Positions 1 through 9,838 of a stretch of 64,000 nt of DNA are shown here, piece by piece. How positions within the stretch are numbered: the first letter of the stretch is position 1; every line of letters begins with the position of its first letter. The notes under the pieces were generated by a model, which saw only the letters and a program-made list of their open reading frames with translations, searched no databases and was not told the DNA's origin. Source of the DNA: Eubacteriaceae bacterium (lineage in GTDB: Bacteria; Bacillota; Clostridia; Eubacteriales; Eubacteriaceae); contig JAENWK010000003.1 in the NCBI GenBank assembly GCA_016650045.1, forward strand, positions 1 through 64,000, read 5' to 3'. Both the position numbers and the translations under genes were made by a program.

Positions 1-41
1 AACTAATTGTCGGTACTACTTACCAATTTGTCTACAGTCAC

Positions 42-66
42 AGAGCTACCCATGGGTAGCTCTTTC
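42..66. terminator. Perfect 22-nt palindrome, probable terminator of the gene to the left
   Basis: AGAGCTACCC-AT-GGGTAGCTCT is a perfect inverted repeat followed by TTCTC. It ends about 25 nt before the queG Shine-Dalgarno. It probably closes the transcript entering from the left, but the T-tract is poor, so a protein-binding site is also possible. Confidence 0.45.
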
Positions 67-109
67 TCGTGGATAGAAAGCTGAATTAGGCAGGAGGAAC
101 ATCGTTATA

Positions 110-1045
110 ATGAATGAACAGGATATCAGAATAATGGCTAGAGAACAGGGCATTGATTTGATCGGATTTTTTTTGACTAATTCTTTAGTTGAATGTCTTC
201 CATACCTTGAAAAGCGTGTATCCCAGGGGTTTACCACTGGTTTTGAAGGAGGAACACCCCAGGAGCGCATTGATTACTTAAAGCACTTTCCTCAAGCAAA
301 GTCAGGCATTGTCATAGGCATTAATTATTATCAAAAATTAGAAAGACTGATGGATGATAAGCAAAGGGGAGCTTTGGCAGCGGTTGCCTGGGGATTGGAT
401 TATCATCAAGTCCTCAGAGAAAAAATGACGGTTCTTATGGAAAAGATAAATCTAAAACAAACTGGCCAGGGGAAACAGTTGGTGAGTTTTAAAACTTATG
501 TGGATAATAGCCCATTGGTAGATCGCGGCTCTGCATATCGGGCGGGATTGGGATTTTTTGGAAAAAATAATTGTTTGATCAATGAAAACCTGGGAAGTTA
601 TTTTTTTATCGGTCAAATTCTCCTGGATTTAAAAATTGATTTTAACCCTGTCAAGCCAATTTCCGCCAGCTGTGGTGATTGCCATCGTTGCCTGGATGCC
701 TGTCCAAATGGAGCGCTTGGTAATGGTTTCAGTCTTGAACCGTCACGTTGTATCTCATTTCTAACTCAGAAAAAAGAATTAACCGGTGAAGAAAAAACTC
801 TGGTTCAGCACTATCTTTATGGATGTGATTTATGTCAGGAGGTTTGCCCTCACAATCAAGAATTAAAAAAAACGAATGAAAAAGGCTTTTTGATCACACC
901 AGAAATAGCATATCCCGAAATAACGGAGATCCTGAATTTATCAAACAAAGGGTTTCAACGAAGCTTTGGAAAAACTGCAGCCGGATGGCGAGGTAAAAAA
1001 GTGCTGGTGCGTAATGCCAAACTCTTTGAGAAAAATCAAAAATAA
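110..1045 (+). CDS. queG: Epoxyqueuosine reductase QueG
   Basis: Cytosolic cobalamin- and Fe-S-dependent enzyme that reduces epoxyqueuosine to queuosine in tRNA, the last step of queuosine biosynthesis. The 311-aa product has the family signature VDNSPLVDRGSAYRAGLGF near residue 130-150 (the D in VDRG is the catalytic Asp position in the family). Two ferredoxin-type clusters follow: CGDCHRCLDACP (about 190-201) and CDLCQEVCP (about 240-248). The C-terminal segment around WRGKKVLVRNA resembles the HEAT-like tail of QueG. Length is slightly short of many homologues but all core motifs are present. AGGAGG at 92-97 supports the ATG at 110. It stands alone, 77 nt before gltX, which has its own promoter. 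Confidence 0.93.
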   Translation: MNEQDIRIMAREQGIDLIGFFLTNSLVECLPYLEKRVSQGFTTGFEGGTPQERIDYLKHFPQAKSGIVIGINYYQKLERLMDDKQRGALAAVAWGLDYHQVLREKMTVLMEKINLKQTGQGKQLVSFKTYVDNSPLVDRGSAYRAGLGFFGKNNCLINENLGSYFFIGQILLDLKIDFNPVKPISASCGDCHRCLDACPNGALGNGFSLEPSRCISFLTQKKELTGEEKTLVQHYLYGCDLCQEVCPHNQELKKTNEKGFLITPEIAYPEITEILNLSNKGFQRSFGKTAAGWRGKKVLVRNAKLFEKNQK

Positions 1046-1067
1046 GTATGCATCATTGAACAATAAA

Positions 1068-1076
1068 TGCTATAAT
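1068..1076 (+). promoter_or_regulatory. Extended -10 promoter for gltX
   Basis: TGC-TATAAT is an extended -10 element 47 nt before the gltX start. No good -35 is seen at 17 nt spacing, as is usual for extended -10 promoters. Confidence 0.5.
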
Positions 1077-1122
1077 AATGAAGTTAATGAACTATATATT
1101 TTTATTTTAAATGGAGGTAAGA

Positions 1123-2598
1123 ATGGTACGAAATCGTTTTGCACCAAGTCCAACAGGAAATGTCCACGTAGGCAGTCTACGGACAGCACTATATAATTAT
1201 TTATTTGCAAAGAAAATGGGCGGAGAATTTTTACTCCGACTGGAAGATACGGATCAAACGCGTTTTGAGCAGGGGGCCGTTGAAAATCTCCTTAATGCTT
1301 TAAATCAAACTGGGGTCATTCCCAACGAAGGATTGATCGAAATTAATGGTGAGGTCATTCAAAAAGGTGATTTCGGGCCTTATATACAGTCCGAACGTTT
1401 GGATATTTATCACAAACATTTAAAAACACTTCTGGATCATGGCCAGGCTTACCATTGCTTCTGCACGAAAGAACGTTTGGAGGCAGTCAGAGACTCTCAA
1501 AAGCTAGCTGGACAAACACCAAAATATGACGGACATTGTCGTAATCTGAGTCCTGAAGACGTTCAATCAAAGATTGATGAAGGAATACCCTATGTCATTC
1601 GCCTGAAATTACCTGAAAATGTCGTCATCAGTTTCGAGGATGGCGTTCGTGGAATCATTGAAATGAATACTAATGATTTGGATGATCAAGTTCTACTGAA
1701 AACCGATGGGTTTCCAACCTATCATTTGGCGGTAGTGATTGATGATCACCTCATGGGGATTACCCATGTTATTCGTGGAGAAGAATGGCTCCCATCTACC
1801 CCAAAACATGTTTATTTATATCAGTGCTTTGGTTGGGATGCTCCACAGTTTGTACATTTGCCAAATATTTTAAATGATGATCATAAAAAATTAAGTAAAC
1901 GTCAGGGGGATGTTTCCGTTGGAGATTTTCTTGCAAAAGGGTATTTGCCTGAAGCTTTGGTGAACTATCTTGCGCTTTTGGGCTGGAGTCCTGAAGATGA
2001 TCAGGAGATATTTACCATGGAGGAACTCATTCAGGCTTTTGACCTTTCCAGAATTAATAAATCAGGAGCCGTTTTTGATCGATCTAAACTTAATTGGATG
2101 AATGCCCATTATATTAAGGAATTACCCATTGAAATATTGGTGAAAAACCTGATTCCTTTCATTATCGATGCAGGATATATTCAGGTTGAAGATGTTGAGA
2201 ATCGAAAAGAATGGCTTGAAAAAATTGGAGAGCTTCTCAGGGAACGTATTGAGTACTTTGCCCAGGCAAAAGAAGAACTGACTTTGATTTTAAAAAACGA
2301 TTTTGTGGTCACTGACGAAGAAGCATTAGAATTTCTTAGGGCAGAGTCAACAAAACGTCTTTATCATGTATTGGTTGAAAAAATTGAAGCCACCGACGTT
2401 TTGAATGCTTCCTGTGGAAAAGCAATTCTGAAGGAAATTCAAAAACAGGAAAAAATTAAGGGCAAGATGTTGTATATGCCAAGTCGCATTATGATCACCG
2501 GTGAAATGCATGGTCCAGATCTTACGTTGATTATGGATGTTTTAGGAAAAGACGAAATATTAGCCAGATTAATTTCAATGAAGTCAATTATTGAGTAA
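1123..2598 (+). CDS. gltX: Glutamyl-tRNA synthetase GltX
   Basis: Class I aminoacyl-tRNA synthetase that charges tRNA-Glu (and tRNA-Gln in organisms using the amidotransferase route). The HIGH-type signature sits in PSPTGNVHVGSLRTALYN (residues about 8-25) and the KMSKS-type loop is KKLSKRQGD near residue 250. The C-terminal half is the all-helical anticodon-binding domain. Length 491 aa is normal for bacterial GluRS. An in-frame ATG at 1111 overlaps the GGAGG (1113-1117), so the ATG at 1123 is chosen; this makes the protein begin MVRNRFAPSPTG as in the family. Confidence 0.96.
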   Translation: MVRNRFAPSPTGNVHVGSLRTALYNYLFAKKMGGEFLLRLEDTDQTRFEQGAVENLLNALNQTGVIPNEGLIEINGEVIQKGDFGPYIQSERLDIYHKHLKTLLDHGQAYHCFCTKERLEAVRDSQKLAGQTPKYDGHCRNLSPEDVQSKIDEGIPYVIRLKLPENVVISFEDGVRGIIEMNTNDLDDQVLLKTDGFPTYHLAVVIDDHLMGITHVIRGEEWLPSTPKHVYLYQCFGWDAPQFVHLPNILNDDHKKLSKRQGDVSVGDFLAKGYLPEALVNYLALLGWSPEDDQEIFTMEELIQAFDLSRINKSGAVFDRSKLNWMNAHYIKELPIEILVKNLIPFIIDAGYIQVEDVENRKEWLEKIGELLRERIEYFAQAKEELTLILKNDFVVTDEEALEFLRAESTKRLYHVLVEKIEATDVLNASCGKAILKEIQKQEKIKGKMLYMPSRIMITGEMHGPDLTLIMDVLGKDEILARLISMKSIIE

Positions 2599-2660
2599 AA
2601 AAACAAATAAAAATTATTCGAAAGTGGATTATTTTTATGACAAACGAAGGAGAAGAACGT

Positions 2661-3923
2661 GTGGATAAACAAAAAGTAAATAAAAAAAGCGTGGTGCAGT
2701 TGATACTCGTGATCGTGCTTGTTTTTACTGCAGGTTATGTATTATTTGTTGGGATCACTGTTGGTGTGTATGATATTGGAAAAATCGGCAATAGTATGAA
2801 ATATGGTCTGGATTTAACCGGTGGAGTGAATGTTGTACTGGAAGCCTCGGGTACTGCAGAAGATCCGGTAACATCTGAAAAAATTGATTCTTCAATTCTG
2901 ACAATTCGACAAAGAATTGATTCCATTGGAGTAACAGAACCAACCATTACAAAACAGGGCAACAACCGAATTCGTGTTTCTATTCCTTCGGTCAGTGATC
3001 AGGAAGAAGCATTAAGCCTCATTGGTAAAACCGCTCAGCTTGAGTTTTTAGGACCGGATGACTCTGTTATCCTCACAGGAAAAGATGTTGTGGATTCTAA
3101 AGGTGTTATGCAAACAGATAGCAGTGGGGTACAAAAAGCAGTGGTTACTCTTAAATTCAGTGAAGCAGGCACCAAGCTTTTTGCTGCGGCCACTCAAAAA
3201 TACCAGGGACAAATCATAAAAATTAAATTGGATGATGAAGTCATTTCTTCGCCTACAGTTAATGTTGTCATCACTTCAGGGGAAGCCGTGATTGAAGGAA
3301 TGAAAGATATTGATGAAGCTGGAAACCTGGCATCATTAATTAGAGGAGGAGCACTTCCTGTTAAGCTTGATCCCGTTGAAATTCGGACCATTGGCCCTAC
3401 CTTGGGACAGAATTCATTAAATGAAAGTGTTTATGCAGGTATTATCGGAATAAGTTTGGTACTTATTTTCATGCTGGTTATGTATCGGGGACTTGGTTTT
3501 ATAGCGGATCTTGCCCTTCTGATTTATATCATGATCGTTCTTTCGATTATGGCTGCCCTCAATGTAACGTTAACCCTTCCGGGAATCGCAGGTCTTATCC
3601 TGACGGTCGGAATGGCGGTGGACGCCAACGTTATTATTTTCTCTCGAATCCAAGAGGAATCCCGTTCTGGTAAATCCTTACTGACATCCATTGATGTAGG
3701 ATTTTCAAGAGCTTTTGGAACAATCCTTGATTCGAATGTAACCACACTTATTGCCGGATTTGTGCTTTTCTTTCTCGGAAGCGGAAGCGTACAAGGGTTT
3801 GCAGTTACCCTTATTTTAGGGATTCTGGTAAGTATGTTTACGGCAGTTGTCATCACAAAAAGATTAGTGAAAATTTTAGTTAAAACTGGCTTATTTAATA
3901 GTAATGCCTTTTACGGATTATAG
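2661..3923 (+). CDS. secD: Protein translocase subunit SecD
   Basis: Membrane RND-type partner of SecYEG that uses the proton or sodium motive force to pull exported proteins across the membrane. An N-terminal TM helix (about residues 10-32) is followed by the DLTGGVNVVLEA motif, the periplasmic-type P1 domain, and five C-terminal TM helices with the TVGMAVDANVIIFSRI signature. About 420 aa. I prefer the GTG at 2661 because GAAGGAG (2646-2652) is well placed for it; the ATG 24 nt upstream has no ribosome-binding site. secF follows after 14 nt. No yajC is seen next to it. Confidence 0.94.
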   Translation: MDKQKVNKKSVVQLILVIVLVFTAGYVLFVGITVGVYDIGKIGNSMKYGLDLTGGVNVVLEASGTAEDPVTSEKIDSSILTIRQRIDSIGVTEPTITKQGNNRIRVSIPSVSDQEEALSLIGKTAQLEFLGPDDSVILTGKDVVDSKGVMQTDSSGVQKAVVTLKFSEAGTKLFAAATQKYQGQIIKIKLDDEVISSPTVNVVITSGEAVIEGMKDIDEAGNLASLIRGGALPVKLDPVEIRTIGPTLGQNSLNESVYAGIIGISLVLIFMLVMYRGLGFIADLALLIYIMIVLSIMAALNVTLTLPGIAGLILTVGMAVDANVIIFSRIQEESRSGKSLLTSIDVGFSRAFGTILDSNVTTLIAGFVLFFLGSGSVQGFAVTLILGILVSMFTAVVITKRLVKILVKTGLFNSNAFYGL

Positions 3924-3937
3924 GAAGGAGGACCATA

Positions 3938-4831
3938 ATGAAAAGAATAAAAGTTGCAGAAAAAAGCAAGCTATGGTTTACTTTCTCTTTGATATTGATT
4001 ACTATTAGCTTGGGTTCCCTTTTAATTCAGGGACTCAATTTTGGTATTGATTTTATCGGCGGGACGATTGTGACCATTGAATTAAATACGCCCTTTGAAA
4101 ATGCGGATGCCCGGGCCATTGTGGATAAGTTTGATTCAGGTGCAGATATGACCTATGCCGGTAATGCGAAAACGCAAGTGATCGTTACCACTAAAAAAAG
4201 TTTGAATACTGAAGAACGTCAGGCGTTGTTTTCAGGCTTTAAGGAAAAATACAACCTAGTCGATGCAGATCTAATATCCATCGATACGGTGAACCCTTCT
4301 ATCGGTAAAGAAATGGCGACTAATTCAATTATTGCTATTGTTGTTGCTGTATTATTGATGTTGGTATATATTACTTTTCGTTTTGAATTTCTCTTTGGTA
4401 TCACGGCCATTATCGCCTTGATCCATGACTTGATTGTTGTCTTAGGAGTATACTCGCTTTTCCAAATTCAGGTAAACTCTCCATTTATTGCGGCAATTCT
4501 AACAATTCTCGGTTATTCCATTATGGACACCGTTGTTGTTTTTGACCGTATACGGGAAAACCGTCCAAAATTTGGGAAGCATGCCTATACAGACTTAGTA
4601 GACACCAGTGTTACTCAGACAATGGCTCGAAGTATTAATACTTCGCTTACGACCTTAATAGCCATTACGTCACTGTATATCTTTGGGGTTCCTGCGATTA
4701 AGGACTTTGCATTGCCCTTAATTGTGGGGATTACCATTGGAACCTATTCATCAATTTTCAATGCCAGTGCTCTTTGGTTTGCAATTAAAGACTATCAATT
4801 TAAGAAACATGAAAAGGTGATTGCAAAATAA
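3938..4831 (+). CDS. secF: Protein translocase subunit SecF
   Basis: Membrane partner of SecD in the Sec accessory complex. The 297-aa protein has an N-terminal TM, the GIDFIGGTIVTIEL motif (residues about 31-44), a small extracytoplasmic domain, and five TM helices carrying the SIMDTVVVFDRIRENR signature. A strong AGGAAGGAGG precedes the ATG. It forms a two-gene operon with secD, separate here rather than fused as SecDF in some Firmicutes, and is closed by a hairpin terminator. Confidence 0.95.
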   Translation: MKRIKVAEKSKLWFTFSLILITISLGSLLIQGLNFGIDFIGGTIVTIELNTPFENADARAIVDKFDSGADMTYAGNAKTQVIVTTKKSLNTEERQALFSGFKEKYNLVDADLISIDTVNPSIGKEMATNSIIAIVVAVLLMLVYITFRFEFLFGITAIIALIHDLIVVLGVYSLFQIQVNSPFIAAILTILGYSIMDTVVVFDRIRENRPKFGKHAYTDLVDTSVTQTMARSINTSLTTLIAITSLYIFGVPAIKDFALPLIVGITIGTYSSIFNASALWFAIKDYQFKKHEKVIAK

Positions 4832-4864
4832 TATTTTAACTTGATTTATGCTTAATAAATTTAG

Positions 4865-4895
4865 CACCAGAGATGAATTTCTCGGGTGTTTTTTT
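4865..4895 (+). terminator. Rho-independent terminator after secDF
   Basis: CACC-A-GAGA, a short loop, then TCTC-G-GGTG followed by seven T. One A/G mismatch interrupts an otherwise paired stem. Confidence 0.8.
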
Positions 4896-4914
4896 AACCT
4901 TATAATTAAGAATT

Positions 4915-4954
4915 AAAGGGTAATGTTGATTTTACCCTTGAGTTATAGGATAAT
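4915..4954 (+). promoter_or_regulatory. recJ promoter overlapped by an inverted repeat
   Basis: TTGATT (4926-4931), 17-nt spacer, GATAAT (4949-4954). The inverted repeat AAGGGTAA-N8-TTACCCTT (4916-4939) covers the -35 and part of the spacer, so it could act as an operator. Its spacing and location are read directly; the function is inferred. Confidence 0.5.
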
Positions 4955-4981
4955 AGAAAGAAATAACACAGAGGTTAAACA

Positions 4982-7087
4982 ATGACAGTAAAAACTAAAT
5001 GGATACCGCGTAATGAAGAAAAAAATAATAGCGATGAAGAAAATAAAAAAATATTAATCGATGATTTAATGAGCATCTTTGGAATAAGCCGCTTAACGGC
5101 AGAGTTGTTCATTAACCGGGGGTGTTCTTCCATTGAGAAAGCACAGCGCTATCTTAAGCCAAGCCTAAAGGATCTCCATGATCCCTTCTTATTGGAAGAT
5201 ATGTCCAAAGTCGTTGATAGAATTCTTGAAGCAAAAATAAAGCAAGAAAAAATATGTCTATACGGCGATTATGATGCTGACGGAACAGCAGGCGTTTCGG
5301 TTCTCTTAAAATTCATGGTTGATCAGAATTTTAATGTTGATTATTATATTCCCAATCGACTAAAAACTGGCTATGGTCTTCATATTACGCCTTTGCAAAC
5401 CCTGATTGATCAGGGGGTGAACTTAATTATTACCATTGATAATGGCATTTCAGCCAAGGAACAAATCGATTTCTGCAATGCAAAAAATGTTGATGTGATT
5501 GTGACAGATCATCATGAATGTCAGGGAACACTTCCAGACGCGTTTGGAATTATTAATCCCAAACGACCAAATTCTGACTATCCATTCAGAGACCTTTGCG
5601 GCGCCGGGGTAGCATTAAAGTTAATTCAAGCCATGGTCGCAAGACTTGAATTAAAGGTAGATTTACAGGAAAGTATTGAGTGTGTGGCGCTAGCCACGGT
5701 AGCGGATTTAGTACCTCTTTGTGATGAAAATCGAACTTTGGTCGCTCTGGGTTTGAATTATCTCAATACGACCCCAGTAAATTATGGGTTACAGGCACTG
5801 ATGAAAGTCAGTGATTTAAAGGAAATAAAAGCCTGGCATTTTGGATTTGTCCTGGGACCTAAAATCAATGCTGCTGGTCGTCTGGGAGAAGCAAACCGGA
5901 TAGTAGAGCTTCTCACAGAAAGTGATTTTCAAAAGTTAGCGGCTCTGGCGGAATTTCTCAGTGATGAGAATCGAAAACGACAGGAATTAGAACAGAGGAT
6001 ATTAGAAGAAGCCTTAAAGGTCGTTGAAACCAATCGACTTTTTGAAGAAGATGTTTTGGTAGTTGCCGGTGAAGGCTGGCATTCCGGAGTCATTGGTATT
6101 GTTGCCAGTCGGCTTCAAGAAAAATATTATGGTCCGGTGATTGTGATTGGGATCGAAAATGGCATAGGAAAAGGATCCTGTCGGAGTGTTGAGGGATTTA
6201 ATGTTTTTGAAGCACTCACTTCCTGTAGAAAGTTATTTACAAGTTTTGGAGGCCATGCCATGGCCGCTGGGTTTTCAATTCCAGAAGAAAATATTATTAA
6301 AATGGCAGAGGAAATGAATGCCTATGGAAAATCCGTAAACCTGAAAGACTGTTTGGTAAAACGTCTGTATTACGACTGTGAATTAAAATTAGAAGAAGTG
6401 AATTGGGAGCGCTTAAAGGAAATTGAGCTTTTTGAACCCTGTGGAATTGGGAATCCCGGAGTTCAGTTTATGATGAATAATCCTGTCTTAAAATCCGGGG
6501 GAACAATGGGGAAAGAAAGGTCTCACCTTTACCTGAACTTTGTGGATTTTCGGGGAGTAGGCTTCGGGTTGGGTGATTTTCTCAACATCGTTCCTGAGAT
6601 TTCACTGGGAGGTCAACCTGGCATCGGACTCTTGTGTCGATTGGACAGCAATGAATTTCGAGGCGAAAAATCACTTCAATTGGTGATTAAAGACATTAAA
6701 AAAAATCCGCTTTGGAAATTTGAATCGGCCAAAGCACTTGTAAAGTTAATTGTTAAAGAGGAAAACCCCATGGAAGAAATCAAGATTATCCTTGATGGCA
6801 TTTTTCCAGGAGAACTGTCCCTAAATCGTGATGTGATTCGACTTGTTTATTGTCTTATGAAAAGATGTGGAGATCAGGGAATAACCATAAAAAAAACCGG
6901 TGAAGTGACCAGAAATTTGTCACCCTTTCATTTGCTTCTCGCCTGTGAGACCTTGAGAGAAGCAGGTCTCATTGCATATGCTTTAAAGAATGATACTTTA
7001 TTTTTTGAAATAATTCAAACAGATAAAAAAAAGGATATTCAAAAGACAAAACTAATGATAAAATTAAGGGATGTATTAAATTATTAG
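4982..7087 (+). CDS. recJ: Single-stranded-DNA-specific exonuclease RecJ
   Basis: 5'-3' single-strand exonuclease of recombination and mismatch repair. The DHH phosphoesterase domain shows YGDYDADGTAGVS (about 91-103), ITIDNGIS, VTDHHE and the GPKINAAGRLGEA motif. The DHHA1 domain has GEGWHSGVIGIVASRL and FGGHAMAAGFS, followed by an OB-like region and a C-terminal extension of about 120 aa. At 701 aa it is longer than E. coli RecJ but within the Firmicutes range. The SD is weak (AGAGG). First gene of recJ-apt-rel-dtd, a conserved Firmicutes order. Confidence 0.95.
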   Translation: MTVKTKWIPRNEEKNNSDEENKKILIDDLMSIFGISRLTAELFINRGCSSIEKAQRYLKPSLKDLHDPFLLEDMSKVVDRILEAKIKQEKICLYGDYDADGTAGVSVLLKFMVDQNFNVDYYIPNRLKTGYGLHITPLQTLIDQGVNLIITIDNGISAKEQIDFCNAKNVDVIVTDHHECQGTLPDAFGIINPKRPNSDYPFRDLCGAGVALKLIQAMVARLELKVDLQESIECVALATVADLVPLCDENRTLVALGLNYLNTTPVNYGLQALMKVSDLKEIKAWHFGFVLGPKINAAGRLGEANRIVELLTESDFQKLAALAEFLSDENRKRQELEQRILEEALKVVETNRLFEEDVLVVAGEGWHSGVIGIVASRLQEKYYGPVIVIGIENGIGKGSCRSVEGFNVFEALTSCRKLFTSFGGHAMAAGFSIPEENIIKMAEEMNAYGKSVNLKDCLVKRLYYDCELKLEEVNWERLKEIELFEPCGIGNPGVQFMMNNPVLKSGGTMGKERSHLYLNFVDFRGVGFGLGDFLNIVPEISLGGQPGIGLLCRLDSNEFRGEKSLQLVIKDIKKNPLWKFESAKALVKLIVKEENPMEEIKIILDGIFPGELSLNRDVIRLVYCLMKRCGDQGITIKKTGEVTRNLSPFHLLLACETLREAGLIAYALKNDTLFFEIIQTDKKKDIQKTKLMIKLRDVLNY

Positions 7088-7102
7088 CAAGGGAGAATAT
7101 TA

Positions 7103-7621
7103 ATGGATCTTAAAGAAAAAATCGAAATTTATGAAAACTTTCCCAAAGAGGGCATTAGTTTTAAAGATATTAACAGTCTCATACTTGAACCAGACGCCTT
7201 TAAACTGGTAATTGACGAAATGCTAAAAGTGGCAAAAGCTTTGGATGCCAATATCATAGCAATTCCTGAAGCGAGAGGATATATTTTCGGAACTCCTTTG
7301 GCTTATTTGCTGGGAGCAGGTTTAGTTCCAGTGAGGAAGCCCGGGAAACTTCCTGGTGAAGTTTCATCGGAAGAGTATGATTTAGAATATGGTTCTAATC
7401 GTGTTGAAATTCAAAAAGATGCCATTAAACCAGGAGATCGTATTATTGTTGTAGATGATTTACTGGCAACTGGGGGTACCATCATGGCAGCAACAAAGCT
7501 CATTGAAAAGCTTGGTGGCGAGATTTCAGGAATTATTACCCTTATTGAATTGACTGACCTGGGCGGTCGTGAAGTACTTAAGGATTATTTCGTTCATTCA
7601 TTGATAACCTACCCCTGTTAA
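7103..7621 (+). CDS. apt: Adenine phosphoribosyltransferase
   Basis: Salvages adenine to AMP with PRPP. The PRPP-binding signature VVDDLLATGGTIMAA lies at about residues 117-131, and the FKDINSLI and EARGYIFGTPLA segments are typical of Apt. At 172 aa it has normal length. The gene is placed between recJ and rel, and in this conserved cluster purine salvage sits beside (p)ppGpp metabolism. Confidence 0.96.
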   Translation: MDLKEKIEIYENFPKEGISFKDINSLILEPDAFKLVIDEMLKVAKALDANIIAIPEARGYIFGTPLAYLLGAGLVPVRKPGKLPGEVSSEEYDLEYGSNRVEIQKDAIKPGDRIIVVDDLLATGGTIMAATKLIEKLGGEISGIITLIELTDLGGREVLKDYFVHSLITYPC

Positions 7622-7657
7622 CTGAGAGCTTAAATTTAAAAAAAAGGCAGAAACAAT

Positions 7658-9829
7658 ATGGAAAATGATGCAATAAGAGGAAAAATTGACAATGTAATAA
7701 ACCTTGTAAAAGCAAATAATCCCGATGCCAATATAGACATGATTAATAAAGCATACGAATTGGCACGGGAAGCTCACAAGGATCAAAAGCGTCTTTCCGG
7801 TGAGGAATATGTTATTCACCCTGTTTCAGTTGCCTATATTTTGGCTGAAATGCAAATGGATACGGAAACCATTGTGGCTGCCATTTTACATGATGTTATC
7901 GAAGATACCGTTTATTCCTATGACTACATAAAAGAGGTGTTTAATGAACAGATTGCAGATCTGGTAGAAGGCGTCACTAAAATCGGTCGAATCGCCTTCC
8001 AATCGAAGGTTGAAAGTCAAGCAGAAAATCTTCGAAAAATGATTCTGGCTATGTCAAAAGACATTCGCGTCATACTCATTAAATTGGTGGATCGCCTTCA
8101 TAATATGCGAACTTTAGAATATATGCGTGAATCAAAACAAATTGAAAAAGCCAAGGAAACTTTGGATATTTATGCACCCCTGGCAAATCGTCTGGGAATT
8201 TCCACCATTAAATGGGAACTGGAAGATCTTTCTCTTAAATACCTTGATCCCGCTGGATATTATGATTTAGTTCAAAAAATTAAAACAAAAAAAAGCACCA
8301 GAGAAGCTTATATTGCCATGGTCATTAATATTCTTTCCAAAGAAATTGAAAAGGTTGGAACCAACGCAGAGATTTATGGAAGATCTAAACATTTCTATAG
8401 TATTTATCGAAAAATGAAAATTCAGAATCGTAATTTTGATGAGATCTATGACCTCATTGCGGTTCGGGTGATTGTTGATTCTTTAAAAGATTGTTATGGT
8501 GTTTTAGGTGTGGTTCATTCCCAATGGACACCCATTCCAGGGCGTTTTAAAGATTATATTGCGATGCCAAAACCAAACCTCTATCAGTCCATTCATACCA
8601 CGGTTATGGGACCGAAAGGCGAACCCTTTGAAATACAAATCAGAACCAGAGAAATGCATGAAACGGCAGAATACGGCATCGCTGCTCACTGGAAATACAA
8701 AGAAGGACGCATTGATTCAAAAGATACAAAATATGAAGAGCAAATGACCTGGCTTCGTCAAATGCTTGAACTGCAAAGAGATTCTGAAGATGCCGGAGAA
8801 TTGGTTGAAACCATTAAGGTGGATTTGCTTAACGAAGAAGTTTATGTGTTTTCACCTAAGGGCGCAGTCGTTCCACTGCCGGCAGGGTCCTGCCCACTTG
8901 ATTTTGCCTACCGTATCCATAGCGATATTGGAAACCATTGTGTGGGAGCACGGGTAAATAACAAGATCGTTCCTCTTAATAGTCTCTTAAAAAGTGGGGA
9001 CATAGTGGAAGTCATGACTTCTAAAAACTCCAATGGTCCCAGCCGGGATTGGTTGACCTTTGTTAAAAGCCCCCATGCAAGAAATAAAATCAAGCAATAT
9101 TTTAAAAAAGAGGAAAAAGACGAAAATATTCAAAAAGGCCGGATCATACTTGAACGAGAAATTAAACGTGAAGGTCTTCAACATTCAAATCTTTTAAATC
9201 TAGCCAACCTGGAAACACTTGCTGAAAAGTGTACCTTTAAAACCTTAAATGACTTTTATGCTGCCATTGGTTATAATGGCATAAAAATAGGCACAGTTTT
9301 TCAAAAAATGCGACTTTTGTTTCCCAAAGAATTTCCTGAAGAAGCGGAAGAGATTGTTTTTAAAAAGCCTCAACAGGAATATAAAACAGGCAGCAGCACT
9401 GTTATTGTGGAAGGTCACAATGAGATTGATGTTCATTTTGCGAAATGCTGTAATCCAGTACCAGGGGATAAAATTGTTGGATATATTACCAAAGGCCGGG
9501 GGATTTCAGTTCATCGGGCAGACTGCTCCAATGTCCTTAATTTAAGTGACCCTGCTCGAATTGTAGAGGTTGAGTGGAATAAATACAGCACCGGTTCATT
9601 TACAGCTGAAATTCATATTAAAGCCATCGAGTCCCAAGGCACCATCATAAAAATCACAAAAACTTTTATGGAAATGAAAATTCCTGTAACAGCACTTAAT
9701 TCAAAAAATGAAAAAAATGAATACGATTTTTTTACGGCAACCTTTGAAGTAAAAAGTCGACGGGAGTTAAACTTACTCATCAAAAATTTAAATAAAATAA
9801 GCGAAATCACCCAGATCTATCGAGTATAA
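7658..9829 (+). CDS. rel: Bifunctional (p)ppGpp synthetase/hydrolase Rel
   Basis: Makes and degrades the alarmone (p)ppGpp in response to uncharged tRNA on the ribosome. The HD hydrolase domain is intact: HPVSVAYILAE followed by HDVIEDT (about 78-84), so hydrolysis is expected. The synthetase domain carries GRSKHFYSIYRKM, YDLIAVRVI, KDYIAMPKPNLYQSIHT and EIQIRT. The regulatory half has TGS (VFSPKGAVVPLPAGS), a Cys-containing zinc-finger segment (HFAKCCNPVPGD) and a C-terminal ACT domain. The length, 723 aa, fits the long Rel type. dtd follows within 10 nt. Confidence 0.96.
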   Translation: MENDAIRGKIDNVINLVKANNPDANIDMINKAYELAREAHKDQKRLSGEEYVIHPVSVAYILAEMQMDTETIVAAILHDVIEDTVYSYDYIKEVFNEQIADLVEGVTKIGRIAFQSKVESQAENLRKMILAMSKDIRVILIKLVDRLHNMRTLEYMRESKQIEKAKETLDIYAPLANRLGISTIKWELEDLSLKYLDPAGYYDLVQKIKTKKSTREAYIAMVINILSKEIEKVGTNAEIYGRSKHFYSIYRKMKIQNRNFDEIYDLIAVRVIVDSLKDCYGVLGVVHSQWTPIPGRFKDYIAMPKPNLYQSIHTTVMGPKGEPFEIQIRTREMHETAEYGIAAHWKYKEGRIDSKDTKYEEQMTWLRQMLELQRDSEDAGELVETIKVDLLNEEVYVFSPKGAVVPLPAGSCPLDFAYRIHSDIGNHCVGARVNNKIVPLNSLLKSGDIVEVMTSKNSNGPSRDWLTFVKSPHARNKIKQYFKKEEKDENIQKGRIILEREIKREGLQHSNLLNLANLETLAEKCTFKTLNDFYAAIGYNGIKIGTVFQKMRLLFPKEFPEEAEEIVFKKPQQEYKTGSSTVIVEGHNEIDVHFAKCCNPVPGDKIVGYITKGRGISVHRADCSNVLNLSDPARIVEVEWNKYSTGSFTAEIHIKAIESQGTIIKITKTFMEMKIPVTALNSKNEKNEYDFFTATFEVKSRRELNLLIKNLNKISEITQIYRV

Positions 9830-9838
9830 GGAGAAAAA

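Noticed and set aside
46..270. Minus-strand 74-aa frame at the left end
   Set aside because: Opposite to queG, without an SD or recognisable domain.
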